Source of the DNA: Alphaproteobacteria bacterium
GTDB lineage: Bacteria; Pseudomonadota; Alphaproteobacteria; Sphingomonadales; Emcibacteraceae
Direction: 5' to 3'
Assembly: GCA_013152615.1 (NCBI GenBank)
Contig: JAADGA010000184.1
Coordinates: 1-5,463 of the forward strand
Length of the DNA: 5,463 bases
The notes beneath the pieces were generated by a model, which searched no databases, was not told where the DNA came from, and saw nothing but the letters and a program-made list of their open reading frames with translations. Made by a program: the position numbers and the translations under genes. Shown here in pieces: positions 1 to 5,463 of this stretch; within the stretch, counting starts at the first letter, position 1; the number at the start of each line of letters is the position of its first letter.

Positions 1-11
1 TGAATAAGCCA

Positions 12-1415
12 TTAAAAGTGAAACTGAATCCCGATTACCGGACCGGACCCGCCGATGCTGCTCCCGGCTATTTTCAGGCGGTATTCTATCGTCAGATCAA
101 TATAGCTCCGGTAAGCCGTGTATTTTGTCTCATTGAAATAATATCTCATATTAATCCCCGGTCCGGCCTCAACCAATGTTGCCGTGCGAAAATGGTCTTT
201 TTGCCAGTTAATCAGCATAGTCAGGCGCGGTTGCAGCACAAACCCCGGCGCGACGGGAATAGTATAGCCGCCACTGGCCTGTGCCGTCAGATAAATATCC
301 GGACTGGCCGGGTTGATCAGCGCCGCATCAAGATAGAGATTATAGTGCCACCAACCGCTTCTGCTGTTGCGGTAACCGCGGCCATAGCCTTGGGAATAAC
401 CCGCCCGGACCATCCAGTCATTACGGCCAAAGCGGCCAACCCCGATCAGCCGTTCTGCCGATAAAACCAGATTATATTTTAAGAATGGTTTCAGCCGCAG
501 ACCGACACCGGCCTGATAACTGTTGGGGTCAATGTCAAGCCGACCCGGCGTCATTGCCGCCAGCAGCCGGGCGTAGAGTTGAAGTTTATGATCAAAAATA
601 GCGTTTCCGGGCCGGTCGCTGATCTCAACCCCCATTTGCGAGCGGGTGAGGTCAGCGCCGAGCTGGCGGTCAGGCGATGATTCATTCCGGTAAATAACAT
701 AGCCATTGATGGTGACCCGCCGTTGCAACTGTGCCACTTCTGTTTTTAACCGTAGCGGAACCGTGGTTTTATCATAGCTGTCAATGGCCTGTTTGAAATA
801 CCGCACCGCCCGCAAAAACTGTCCGGTGGCTTTATAGGCATAGGCTAATTGCTCCTGAAGCGCCCGCTTGTCTGGGGCGGATTTCACCGCCTGCTCAAGA
901 TAGCGGATCGCGGCCTGATAATCGCCATGGCCATAAGCCTGATAGCCCCGTCTGGCAGCAGAACGCCCGTCATCGTCAGAAAATTCTTGTCTCCTTTGCC
1001 CTTTCCTGCGGCGGTCGGACTGGTAAAGGTTGGCTTTCTTTGGTGGTGGTTGGTGAAAGGTAGCTTTCCTCTGTGGTGGTTGGTGACCGAGCCTTCTTTT
1101 GACCCTGACCAGAGGCGATGGCCGGGCTTTAACACGGTCGGCGGGGGTGGCCCGTGACATTTTCTTTATAACGCTGTTGTGATAAATTTTAATCGGCGGA
1201 TTTATTTTAACCGGGGAGGATATTATTTTTGCCTTGACCAGAAGTCCTGCTTTTGCCGAAGACTGCTTTCGCGCCGCAATCTCCCGATAGGGATAATTTC
1301 TGAACCACCCCCGTTCTTTCTGGGCATAATCCGTGGACATAAACAGTTTGAAGGCGATGACAAACCCGCTGACACTTAACAATAACCACAGCAGAAATTT
1401 AGCCCTGCTGCTCAT
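12..1415 (-). CDS. nfrA: NfrA-like envelope protein: membrane anchor, basic Pro-rich linker, TPRs, NfrA C-terminal beta domain
   Basis: The product is 467 residues. In E. coli the NfrA/NfrB pair exports a c-di-GMP-dependent surface glycan that phage N4 uses as receptor; NfrA is the outer-envelope part. Seen here: a hydrophobic helix at about residues 7-26 with no convincing signal-peptidase site, so it may stay as an anchor; a Lys/Arg/Pro/Gln-rich low-complexity linker at about 45-150; two TPR-like helix pairs at about 152-215 (GDYQAAIRYLEQAV, GQFLRAVRYFKQAI); then a beta-rich domain at about 232-467 with the family-like stretch ERLIGVGRFGRNDWMVRAGY and a terminal Phe (FHF), as in outer-membrane proteins. 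E. coli NfrA is about twice as long (from memory), so this is a compact form with fewer TPRs. The ATG overlaps the end of nfrB and its own ribosome site is weak, which suggests translational coupling. Family assignment rests on the C-terminal domain and on the nfrB neighbour. Confidence 0.85.
   Translation of the reverse strand: MSSRAKFLLWLLLSVSGFVIAFKLFMSTDYAQKERGWFRNYPYREIAARKQSSAKAGLLVKAKIISSPVKINPPIKIYHNSVIKKMSRATPADRVKARPSPLVRVKRRLGHQPPQRKATFHQPPPKKANLYQSDRRRKGQRRQEFSDDDGRSAARRGYQAYGHGDYQAAIRYLEQAVKSAPDKRALQEQLAYAYKATGQFLRAVRYFKQAIDSYDKTTVPLRLKTEVAQLQRRVTINGYVIYRNESSPDRQLGADLTRSQMGVEISDRPGNAIFDHKLQLYARLLAAMTPGRLDIDPNSYQAGVGLRLKPFLKYNLVLSAERLIGVGRFGRNDWMVRAGYSQGYGRGYRNSRSGWWHYNLYLDAALINPASPDIYLTAQASGGYTIPVAPGFVLQPRLTMLINWQKDHFRTATLVEAGPGINMRYYFNETKYTAYRSYIDLTIEYRLKIAGSSIGGSGPVIGIQFHF
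1026..1085 (-). repeat. Two-copy 30-bp tandem repeat inside nfrA
   Basis: Two adjacent 30-base units (1085-1056 and 1055-1026) encode HQPPQRKATF and HQPPPKKANL. They lie in the basic Pro-rich linker of NfrA. The exact codon-multiple length keeps the frame, so copy number could change without breaking the gene. Confidence 0.75.
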
Positions 1416-1500
1416 TTACCGCTTTCTGGAGAATCAGGGTTTGGGCTAATTGCTGACGGGTGATCGCGCCGTGACTGATCAGAATTTCGCCAAGCCTGCC
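1399..1500 (-). other. nfrB: Out-of-frame 3' remainder of nfrB: second MshEN c-di-GMP repeat
   Basis: One base out of phase with the nfrB open frame, this stretch reads 33 residues and then TAA at 1401-1399. It opens with GRLGEILISHGAITRQQLAQ and continues TLILQKAVNEQQG. This is a near-perfect MshEN half-motif (RLGxxLL, then xxG, then Leu-xxx-Leu-xxQ). The preceding half-motif is in the main frame at residues 453-476. Joining the two frames gives QKSGG between the repeats, a four-residue spacer like that in E. coli NfrB as I recall it. The open frame skips this repeat because of one surplus base near 1501-1510. The restored gene would overlap the nfrA start by 17 bases. Confidence 0.85.
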
Positions 1501-2938
1501 ACCCGCTTTTCTGGGATGACAGGGCCTGACGCAGTGATGCCGCACCCACCAGCCGGTTTTGCATGAGAATTTCACCCAGTTTTTTATGATAAGGAGCCAA
1601 CTGCGCCCGCTCCGGAAACATATGATCGGTCTTGTCCCAGACCAGCGCGGCCCCGGTAAGCAAATGGTGGCTGTAGAGCCGGATTGCCCGGATGGTGGCG
1701 AGAAAATTAAGGATATTGCCCCATAATTGCCGGGGCAGTGACATCAGGCCCGCGAGTGTGCCGTAAATCTGTCGGCTGAAATAAAATCTGTGCAGGCTGC
1801 GATTGATCAGAAACAGCAGATTTCCCCACAGCAGATATTCCAGAATTTCGCCGTGATGCACCAGCGGCGGATAGCGGTAGCCGCCGGGAAACGCCCATTC
1901 CAGCAGCCCGACCACAAGGATATTGAACAGGATAAAATAGGCCGCGACCGACAATTGGGCGGTAACAATACCCTTGCGGTCGCGGAACAGGGCGTATTTC
2001 AGCGCCAGCGAGCCCTGCCAGCCCTGATTATGCCAACCCTGAAAGGCAATACCCATCAGCCACCGGCTTTTCTGGCGCATAACGGCGCTGATACTATTTG
2101 GAAAAAATTCACGGGTGGCGATGATGTCACCGGGGCTGGCGCAAAAGCGGACAAAGATCAGCTTGAGGTTATGCCGTTTCAGCCGTAACGCCAGATCATA
2201 ATCTTCGGTCAGATTGCCGCACTCAAACGGGTCGCGGTGATCATCCGTAATAGCGGCCATCGCCCGGCGGCTGAGCGCGGTACCGACCCCGGCAGAGGGC
2301 ACGTGACCGGTAAGGCTTTCCCTGACCACCAGCTCCTGAATATGATTTTCGGCAAATTCATCCTGATAATGGCCGCCGGTGAGGTCATACCACGGCCGTT
2401 CCAGCGGAATTACCGGAATCTGTATCATATCTTTCTTCGGCATCAGGTGATTATATAATTTCAGTTCCAGCGGATGAACAATATCTTCGGCATCATGCAG
2501 GACAATACCGGCAAATTCGACGGCACTGCCCTGTTCAAAATCGACAATATCCTGATAGATATGGTTGAGACAGTCGGCCTTGCTGGTTGGTCCCGGCACC
2601 GGCATCAGGGTCATATGCAGCCGGGGATGGTGCAGCAACAACGGCTCTATCCGGGCAATACACGCCGGGTCATTGGGGTAACAGCCGATAAAAAGATGGT
2701 ACGCATGATACTGATAACTCGACAGGGTGTTTTTGATCATCGCCTGAATAACCGCGGCCTCCTGCCATGCGGGAATCATGACGGCAAAATACTGTTCTGC
2801 CCCGGCCAGCAGGTCTTCCCCCTGAAAAGGCCGGAATTTACGGTAAACAAACAGCTTGCGCCGGAATTGATGGATGATGAAATAGAGATCGACAAAGCCG
2901 TCATCAATATTGCTCAGCAAAATCAACAGGGCTGTCAT
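1412..2938 (-). CDS. nfrB: NfrB-like family 2 glycosyltransferase, C-terminal MshEN region frameshifted
   Basis: Inner-membrane processive glycosyltransferase, the synthase of the NfrAB glycan secretion system. Numbered from the ATG at 2938 (508 residues): nucleotide-binding start AVMIPAWQE at 52-60, GPTSKADCLN at 116-125, HDAED with the metal-binding acids at 148-152, PSAGVGTALSRRA at 214-226, catalytic TEDYD at 244-248 and RQKSRW at 288-293. All GT2 signature motifs are intact. Hydrophobic segments lie at about 329-350 and 366-380. From 452 an MshEN-type c-di-GMP repeat begins (KLGEILMQNRLVGAASLRQ), but the frame is lost at about residue 479 and the last 29 residues are out-of-frame sequence. 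The correct continuation ends at 1399. The stated start is the first ATG; homologous helix sequence continues upstream of it, so the true N-terminus is probably near 2989. The E. coli protein (about 745 residues from memory) has about 200 more C-terminal residues. Substrate is unknown; in E. coli the glycan contains ManNAc. Confidence 0.9.
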   Translation of the reverse strand: MTALLILLSNIDDGFVDLYFIIHQFRRKLFVYRKFRPFQGEDLLAGAEQYFAVMIPAWQEAAVIQAMIKNTLSSYQYHAYHLFIGCYPNDPACIARIEPLLLHHPRLHMTLMPVPGPTSKADCLNHIYQDIVDFEQGSAVEFAGIVLHDAEDIVHPLELKLYNHLMPKKDMIQIPVIPLERPWYDLTGGHYQDEFAENHIQELVVRESLTGHVPSAGVGTALSRRAMAAITDDHRDPFECGNLTEDYDLALRLKRHNLKLIFVRFCASPGDIIATREFFPNSISAVMRQKSRWLMGIAFQGWHNQGWQGSLALKYALFRDRKGIVTAQLSVAAYFILFNILVVGLLEWAFPGGYRYPPLVHHGEILEYLLWGNLLFLINRSLHRFYFSRQIYGTLAGLMSLPRQLWGNILNFLATIRAIRLYSHHLLTGAALVWDKTDHMFPERAQLAPYHKKLGEILMQNRLVGAASLRQALSSQKSGWQAWRNSDQSRRDHPSAISPNPDSPESGK

Positions 2939-2989
2939 GAAAAAACCCAGTTTCAGGAAAAACAGGTAACTGGTGAAAATATCTAATAT
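2939..2989 (-). other. nfrB: Probable N-terminal extension of nfrB upstream of the first ATG
   Basis: The nfrB frame stays open upstream of the ATG at 2938 to a TAA at 3019-3017. Translated, it reads LDIFTSYLFFLKLGFF and runs straight into MTALLILLSNIDD, making one full-length transmembrane helix. This matches the N-terminus of E. coli NfrB (LDVF...LK...LDD pattern, from memory). Starting at 2938 would keep only half of the helix and has no good ribosome site. No ATG, GTG or TTG exists in this extension; the best-placed codons behind the Shine-Dalgarno at 3004-2999 are ATA at 2989 or 2995, or ATC at 2998. The start codon itself is therefore unresolved. Confidence 0.65.
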
Positions 2990-2998
2990 CTGTATGAT

Positions 2999-3004
2999 CC
3001 CTCC
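2999..3004 (-). promoter_or_regulatory. Shine-Dalgarno of nfrB (GGAGGG)
   Basis: GGAGGG, within GGCGGAGGG, is the only strong ribosome site upstream of nfrB. It lies 9 bases before the in-frame ATA at 2989 and about 60 bases before the first ATG, too far to serve that ATG. It argues that translation begins at a non-standard codon close to 2989. Confidence 0.6.
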
Positions 3005-3025
3005 GCCAGATACTGATTATTGCCG

Positions 3026-3054
3026 TTGATAAAAGCGTTGTTTTTTATTATGCA
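3026..3054 (+). promoter_or_regulatory. Possible weak promoter for the rightward CBM9/DUF5916 gene
   Basis: TTGATA (3026-3031) and TATGCA (3049-3054) are 17 bases apart on the plus strand. The -35 is good but the -10 matches consensus only in part. An alternative is TTGTTT (3038-3043) with TATAGA (3059-3064) at a short 15-base spacing. Either would overlap the nfrBA promoter, so the two units would compete or share regulators. Confidence 0.25.
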
Positions 3055-3061
3055 GTATTAT
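3046..3061. repeat. Direct repeat TATTAT-N4-TATTAT in the divergent promoter region
   Basis: TATTAT occurs at 3046-3051 and again at 3056-3061, ten bases apart, about one helical turn. It covers the nfrBA -10 box. It could be a regulator site or simply AT-rich promoter DNA; nothing in the sequence separates the two. Confidence 0.3.
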
Positions 3062-3086
3062 AGATCATCTGTGGCAGTGCTGTCAA
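3057..3086 (-). promoter_or_regulatory. Sigma70-type promoter for the nfrBA operon, consensus boxes
   Basis: On the minus strand TTGACA (3086-3081) and TATAAT (3062-3057) are both perfect consensus hexamers, 18 bases apart. The predicted transcription start is near 3050, leaving a leader of about 60 bases to the proposed nfrB start. The strength of the boxes suggests good basal transcription, with control of glycan output more likely after transcription (for example c-di-GMP binding to NfrB) or by a repressor over the promoter. The -35 box lies inside the presumed 5' leader of the divergent gene. Confidence 0.7.
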
Positions 3087-3135
3087 AGCAACGTCGGTCT
3101 TGGCCGTCATGGCTGAAAAAGAAGAAAATATAATC

Positions 3136-3141
3136 AAGGGG
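3136..3141 (+). promoter_or_regulatory. Shine-Dalgarno deciding the TTG start of the rightward gene (AAGGGG)
   Basis: AAGGGG sits 6 bases before TTG at 3148-3150. The earlier in-frame candidates, TTG at 3100 and ATG at 3109, have no purine-rich ribosome site. The 3148 start also gives a signal peptide with an n-region of normal length. Confidence 0.55.
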
Positions 3142-3147
3142 ATAAAA

Positions 3148-5361
3148 TTGCTGGTAACCGGCCATAAGGCCACAGACTTTATAGTATCGTGGTCGTTCCA
3201 TATTCTTTTTGCTGTTCTGCTGCTGGTTCTGATCGCGACTTTACCCAGTCAGGCCACGGCGGCCCCCGCGGTTATCACCCCCGGTATAGCCACCGGGCCA
3301 ATCCGGCTCGACGGGCGGCTGGATGAGCCTGAGTGGCAACACGCCGCGGTCATTGCCACCCTGACGCAACAAAGCCCTGTCCCCGGAGGCCACACCCCCT
3401 ATCATACCGAGGTCCGGCTGTTGATGAACCGCGACAATATCTATATCGGTATTCGTAATTTTGATCCTGAACCGGGGAAAATCGCTGTCCATACCTTAAA
3501 GCGCGACGGCAATCTGCGTGGTGACGATAGCGTGACGATCGTCTTTGATACCTTCCTTGATCACCGCAGCGGTTTCTTTTTTCGTATCAATGCCGCCGGG
3601 GCGCGTCAGGACGGTCTGGTATCCGGCCCCGGAGAATGGTCGCTGGACTGGGACGGTATCTGGAACGCCCGCACCCGACGGACCAAAACCGGCTGGACCG
3701 CGGAAATAGTGATTCCGGCGAAAAGCCTGCGCTTTACCCCCGGTCTCAAAATGTGGGGGTTTAACGTCCAGAGATTTGTCGCCCGCACCCGGACCACCCT
3801 GCGCTGGGTCGGGGCCAGTCTGAACGCATCCTTCTTTGATCTCAGACGCGCCGGCCTGATCGCCGGAGTTGATAAACTGCAACAGGGACTCGGGCTTGAT
3901 ATCACGCCTTTCGTTTCACTGTTGGCAAATACCGGATTTGGCAGCGGAAAGGGTGATGTCAGCAACAGCGGGGGCGTTGATATCCGCTATAACCTGACCC
4001 CGGAATTGACCGCCATCGCCACGGTCAATACCAGCTTTGGCGAAACCGAGGTCGACAGCGGGCAAGTGAATCTGACGCGCTTTCCGCTGTTTTTCCCTGA
4101 AAAACGACCTTTTTTTACCCAAGGCTCCAACCAGTTTACCTTTGGCCTTGGTCTGGGGGGCCAGTTTATTCCCTTTTTCTCGCGCCGTATCGGCCTGTTT
4201 AACGGCGGTCGGGTGCCGATTAATTTCGGATTGAAGATTCTGGGCCGTCAGGGGCCGTTGGGGATTGCCGTTCTTGACGTCGATACCCGTTCAGGGGCCG
4301 GGGTTCCCGGCACCAATATGGCGGCCGGACGGCTGACCTATGATATCAACAGCCATTTGCGTCTGGGAACCATATTCACCCATGGCGATCCTGATGGCGT
4401 GAATAATAATTCTCTGATCGGTGCCGATGCGGTGTGGCGGACCTCGACCTTCCGTGGCAACAAGAATCTGGCTCTGGGGGCCTGGACCGCGCGCAGTGCC
4501 GGCACGCTTGCCGCCGGGCGGCGGTCCGGATGGGGAATTGGCGCTGATTACCCCAATGATCTGTGGTATATCTCCGCCCATATCGACCAGTTTGGCGAAG
4601 CCCTGAATCCAGCTCTGGGCTTTTTGCCGCGACCGGGAACAATTCAATATCGGGCCGGATTAGCCTATAAGCCGCGACCATCAAAAGGCGCCTTTTCCTG
4701 GGTCCGTCAATTTTTCTTTGAAGCCTTTTACAACCGTGTCGACCAATTGAACGGACCGACCCAGTCATGGCGGTTATTTACCGCACCGATTAACATTCAA
4801 ACCCAGTCGGGGGAGCATTTTGAGGTCAACTGGATGCCGCAGTTCGAACGTCTTGATCAACCCTTTGAAATATCTCCCGGGGTTATTATTCCGCCGGGCC
4901 GCTATCGCTTTACCCGCTTTCGCGCAGAATTCCAGACCGCCCGCACCCGGTCATGGCGGATCGGAGCCCGAATCCGGTTTGGAACTTTCTATACCGGTCG
5001 TCTGGTTGAGGTGCAGAAATTCATCACCTGGACCACCCTGTCGGGCAAGCTGAGCCTTGGCATAACCCTTGAAGATGATAGTGGCCGACTGCCCGAGGGT
5101 AATTTTGTCAAGCGACTGTGGCAGGGTCGCGCCAATTATGCCTTCACCCCCGATCTGATATTTTCCAGCTTTACCCAGTTTGATACCGATACCGGCACGC
5201 TGGGCATGAATAACCGCCTGCGCTGGACGATTGAGCCGGGGCGGAATATATTTATTGTCTGGAATCGCAACTGGAAACGCCCGCTTAACGGCGGACTGTA
5301 TAATTTACAACCCGAGGCCGAACAGTTTCTGATCAAACTGCTCTGGACCTTCCGCAGTTAA
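3148..5361 (+). CDS. Secreted CBM9-like domain plus DUF5916-type outer-membrane beta-barrel protein
   Basis: The product is 737 residues from TTG 3148; ATG 3109 would add 13 and TTG 3100 would add 16. A signal peptide has its hydrophobic core at about 11-31, with a likely cleavage after ATA at 36-38. A CBM9-like domain follows at about 50-225: IRLDGRLDEPEWQHA at 52-66, LLMNRDNIYIGIRNFDP, GDDSVTIVFDTFLDHRSGFFF, TGWTAEIVIPAKSLRF. A linker (DLRRAGLIAG) leads to a long beta-rich region at about 248-737 that includes the family hallmark FFPEKRPFFTQGSNQF, then FFSRRIG, and many alternating aromatic strands, as in DUF5916. In known families CBM9 domains bind glycan ends, and DUF5916 proteins are predicted outer-membrane barrels of unknown role. 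Length is typical and no lesion is seen. The gene is divergent from nfrBA and ends alone in the window. Substrate and function are unknown; a role with the NfrAB glycan is inference only. Confidence 0.88.
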   Translation: MLVTGHKATDFIVSWSFHILFAVLLLVLIATLPSQATAAPAVITPGIATGPIRLDGRLDEPEWQHAAVIATLTQQSPVPGGHTPYHTEVRLLMNRDNIYIGIRNFDPEPGKIAVHTLKRDGNLRGDDSVTIVFDTFLDHRSGFFFRINAAGARQDGLVSGPGEWSLDWDGIWNARTRRTKTGWTAEIVIPAKSLRFTPGLKMWGFNVQRFVARTRTTLRWVGASLNASFFDLRRAGLIAGVDKLQQGLGLDITPFVSLLANTGFGSGKGDVSNSGGVDIRYNLTPELTAIATVNTSFGETEVDSGQVNLTRFPLFFPEKRPFFTQGSNQFTFGLGLGGQFIPFFSRRIGLFNGGRVPINFGLKILGRQGPLGIAVLDVDTRSGAGVPGTNMAAGRLTYDINSHLRLGTIFTHGDPDGVNNNSLIGADAVWRTSTFRGNKNLALGAWTARSAGTLAAGRRSGWGIGADYPNDLWYISAHIDQFGEALNPALGFLPRPGTIQYRAGLAYKPRPSKGAFSWVRQFFFEAFYNRVDQLNGPTQSWRLFTAPINIQTQSGEHFEVNWMPQFERLDQPFEISPGVIIPPGRYRFTRFRAEFQTARTRSWRIGARIRFGTFYTGRLVEVQKFITWTTLSGKLSLGITLEDDSGRLPEGNFVKRLWQGRANYAFTPDLIFSSFTQFDTDTGTLGMNNRLRWTIEPGRNIFIVWNRNWKRPLNGGLYNLQPEAEQFLIKLLWTFRS

Positions 5362-5383
5362 AGCCCTGATATTGCCCCAGGCT
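5362..5383 (+). other. Small imperfect hairpin just after the rightward gene
   Basis: AGCC(C)TG and CAGGCT pair with a one-base bulge around a 9-base loop, directly after the stop codon. A second weak pairing, ATATTG/CAATAT (5369-5374 with 5388-5393), is followed by a short T tract at 5397-5400. Neither is a convincing intrinsic terminator, though transcription may end here. The rest of the window to 5463 shows no recognisable gene. Confidence 0.2.
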
Positions 5384-5463
5384 GAATCAATATTCATTTT
5401 ACCCGGCAAGGTATAGATGCGAGATATATGAAGGCTAGGAAGTTGGTTGATTTTCTATCGTAT

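Noticed and set aside
18..464. 148-codon plus-strand frame opposite the nfrA beta domain
   Set aside because: The minus-strand product has recognisable NfrA-type sequence; this frame shows only random composition.
1501..1512. Programmed -1 ribosomal frameshift at AAAA in nfrB
   Set aside because: Rejoining the frames needs a +1 shift (skipping one base), and there is no X-XXY-YYZ heptamer, so the standard -1 mechanism cannot produce the restored protein.
1790..2188. 132-codon plus-strand frame within nfrB
   Set aside because: Antisense to the catalytic and membrane region of nfrB, with no motifs or start signals.
2474..2986. 170-codon open frame on the plus strand opposite the 5' half of nfrB
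   Set aside because: It is fully antisense to a gene with clear GT2 motifs, its translation resembles no fold I know, and there is no ribosome site. It is a shadow frame.
2990..3050. c-di-GMP riboswitch or attenuator in the nfrB leader
   Set aside because: The leader is only about 60 bases, with no conserved aptamer core or terminator-like hairpin visible.
3496..4768. Several minus-strand frames (128, 119, 68, 118 and 130 codons) under the CBM9/DUF5916 gene
   Set aside because: They overlap one another and an intact 737-residue gene with strong family motifs; all read as low-information Gly/Pro/Arg-rich sequence.
5362..5400. Rho-independent terminator after the rightward gene
   Set aside because: The GC-rich hairpin has a bulge and no T tract next to it, and the AT-rich pairing is too weak, so it is listed only as a low-confidence hairpin.
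1..5463. CRISPR array, tRNA, rRNA or insertion sequence
   Set aside because: No regularly spaced repeats, no cloverleaf or rRNA signature stretches, and no transposase or terminal inverted repeats were seen.

Overview
The window comes from a Gram-negative bacterium with moderately high GC. It encodes an outer-membrane-type beta protein ending in Phe, a second secreted beta-barrel-type protein, and a textbook sigma70 promoter. Both gene families are common in Proteobacteria. I would guess a proteobacterium, possibly an alphaproteobacterium, but the sequence does not prove this.

Layout: two transcription units diverge from a spacer at about 2990-3147. Leftward on the minus strand is an nfrB-nfrA pair. 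nfrB (reads from about 2989 or 2938 down to 1412) is an inner-membrane family 2 glycosyltransferase with intact catalytic motifs. nfrA (1415 down to 12) is its envelope partner, with an N-terminal membrane helix, a long basic Pro-rich linker, TPR helices and an NfrA-type C-terminal beta domain. Rightward on the plus strand is one gene (3148-5361) for a secreted protein with a CBM9-like domain followed by a DUF5916-type beta-barrel. The last 100 bases (5362-5463) hold no gene I can identify.

How the genes may work together: in E. coli, NfrA and NfrB, first known as phage N4 receptor proteins, form a c-di-GMP-dependent secretion machine for a surface polysaccharide. NfrB polymerises the sugar and senses c-di-GMP through a C-terminal MshEN domain, and NfrA completes the path across the envelope. 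The pair here looks like a compact version of that machine. The divergent CBM9/DUF5916 gene could be a surface partner of the glycan, but only its position supports this.

Most notable: nfrB departs from a simple gene at both ends. Its open frame leaves the correct reading frame at about 1501, in the middle of the tandem c-di-GMP-binding repeat. The lost second repeat is perfectly readable one frame over (1500-1399). At the other end, conserved N-terminal helix sequence extends upstream of the first ATG to a strong Shine-Dalgarno with no ATG, GTG or TTG behind it. This suggests a rare start codon, or point lesions or sequence errors.
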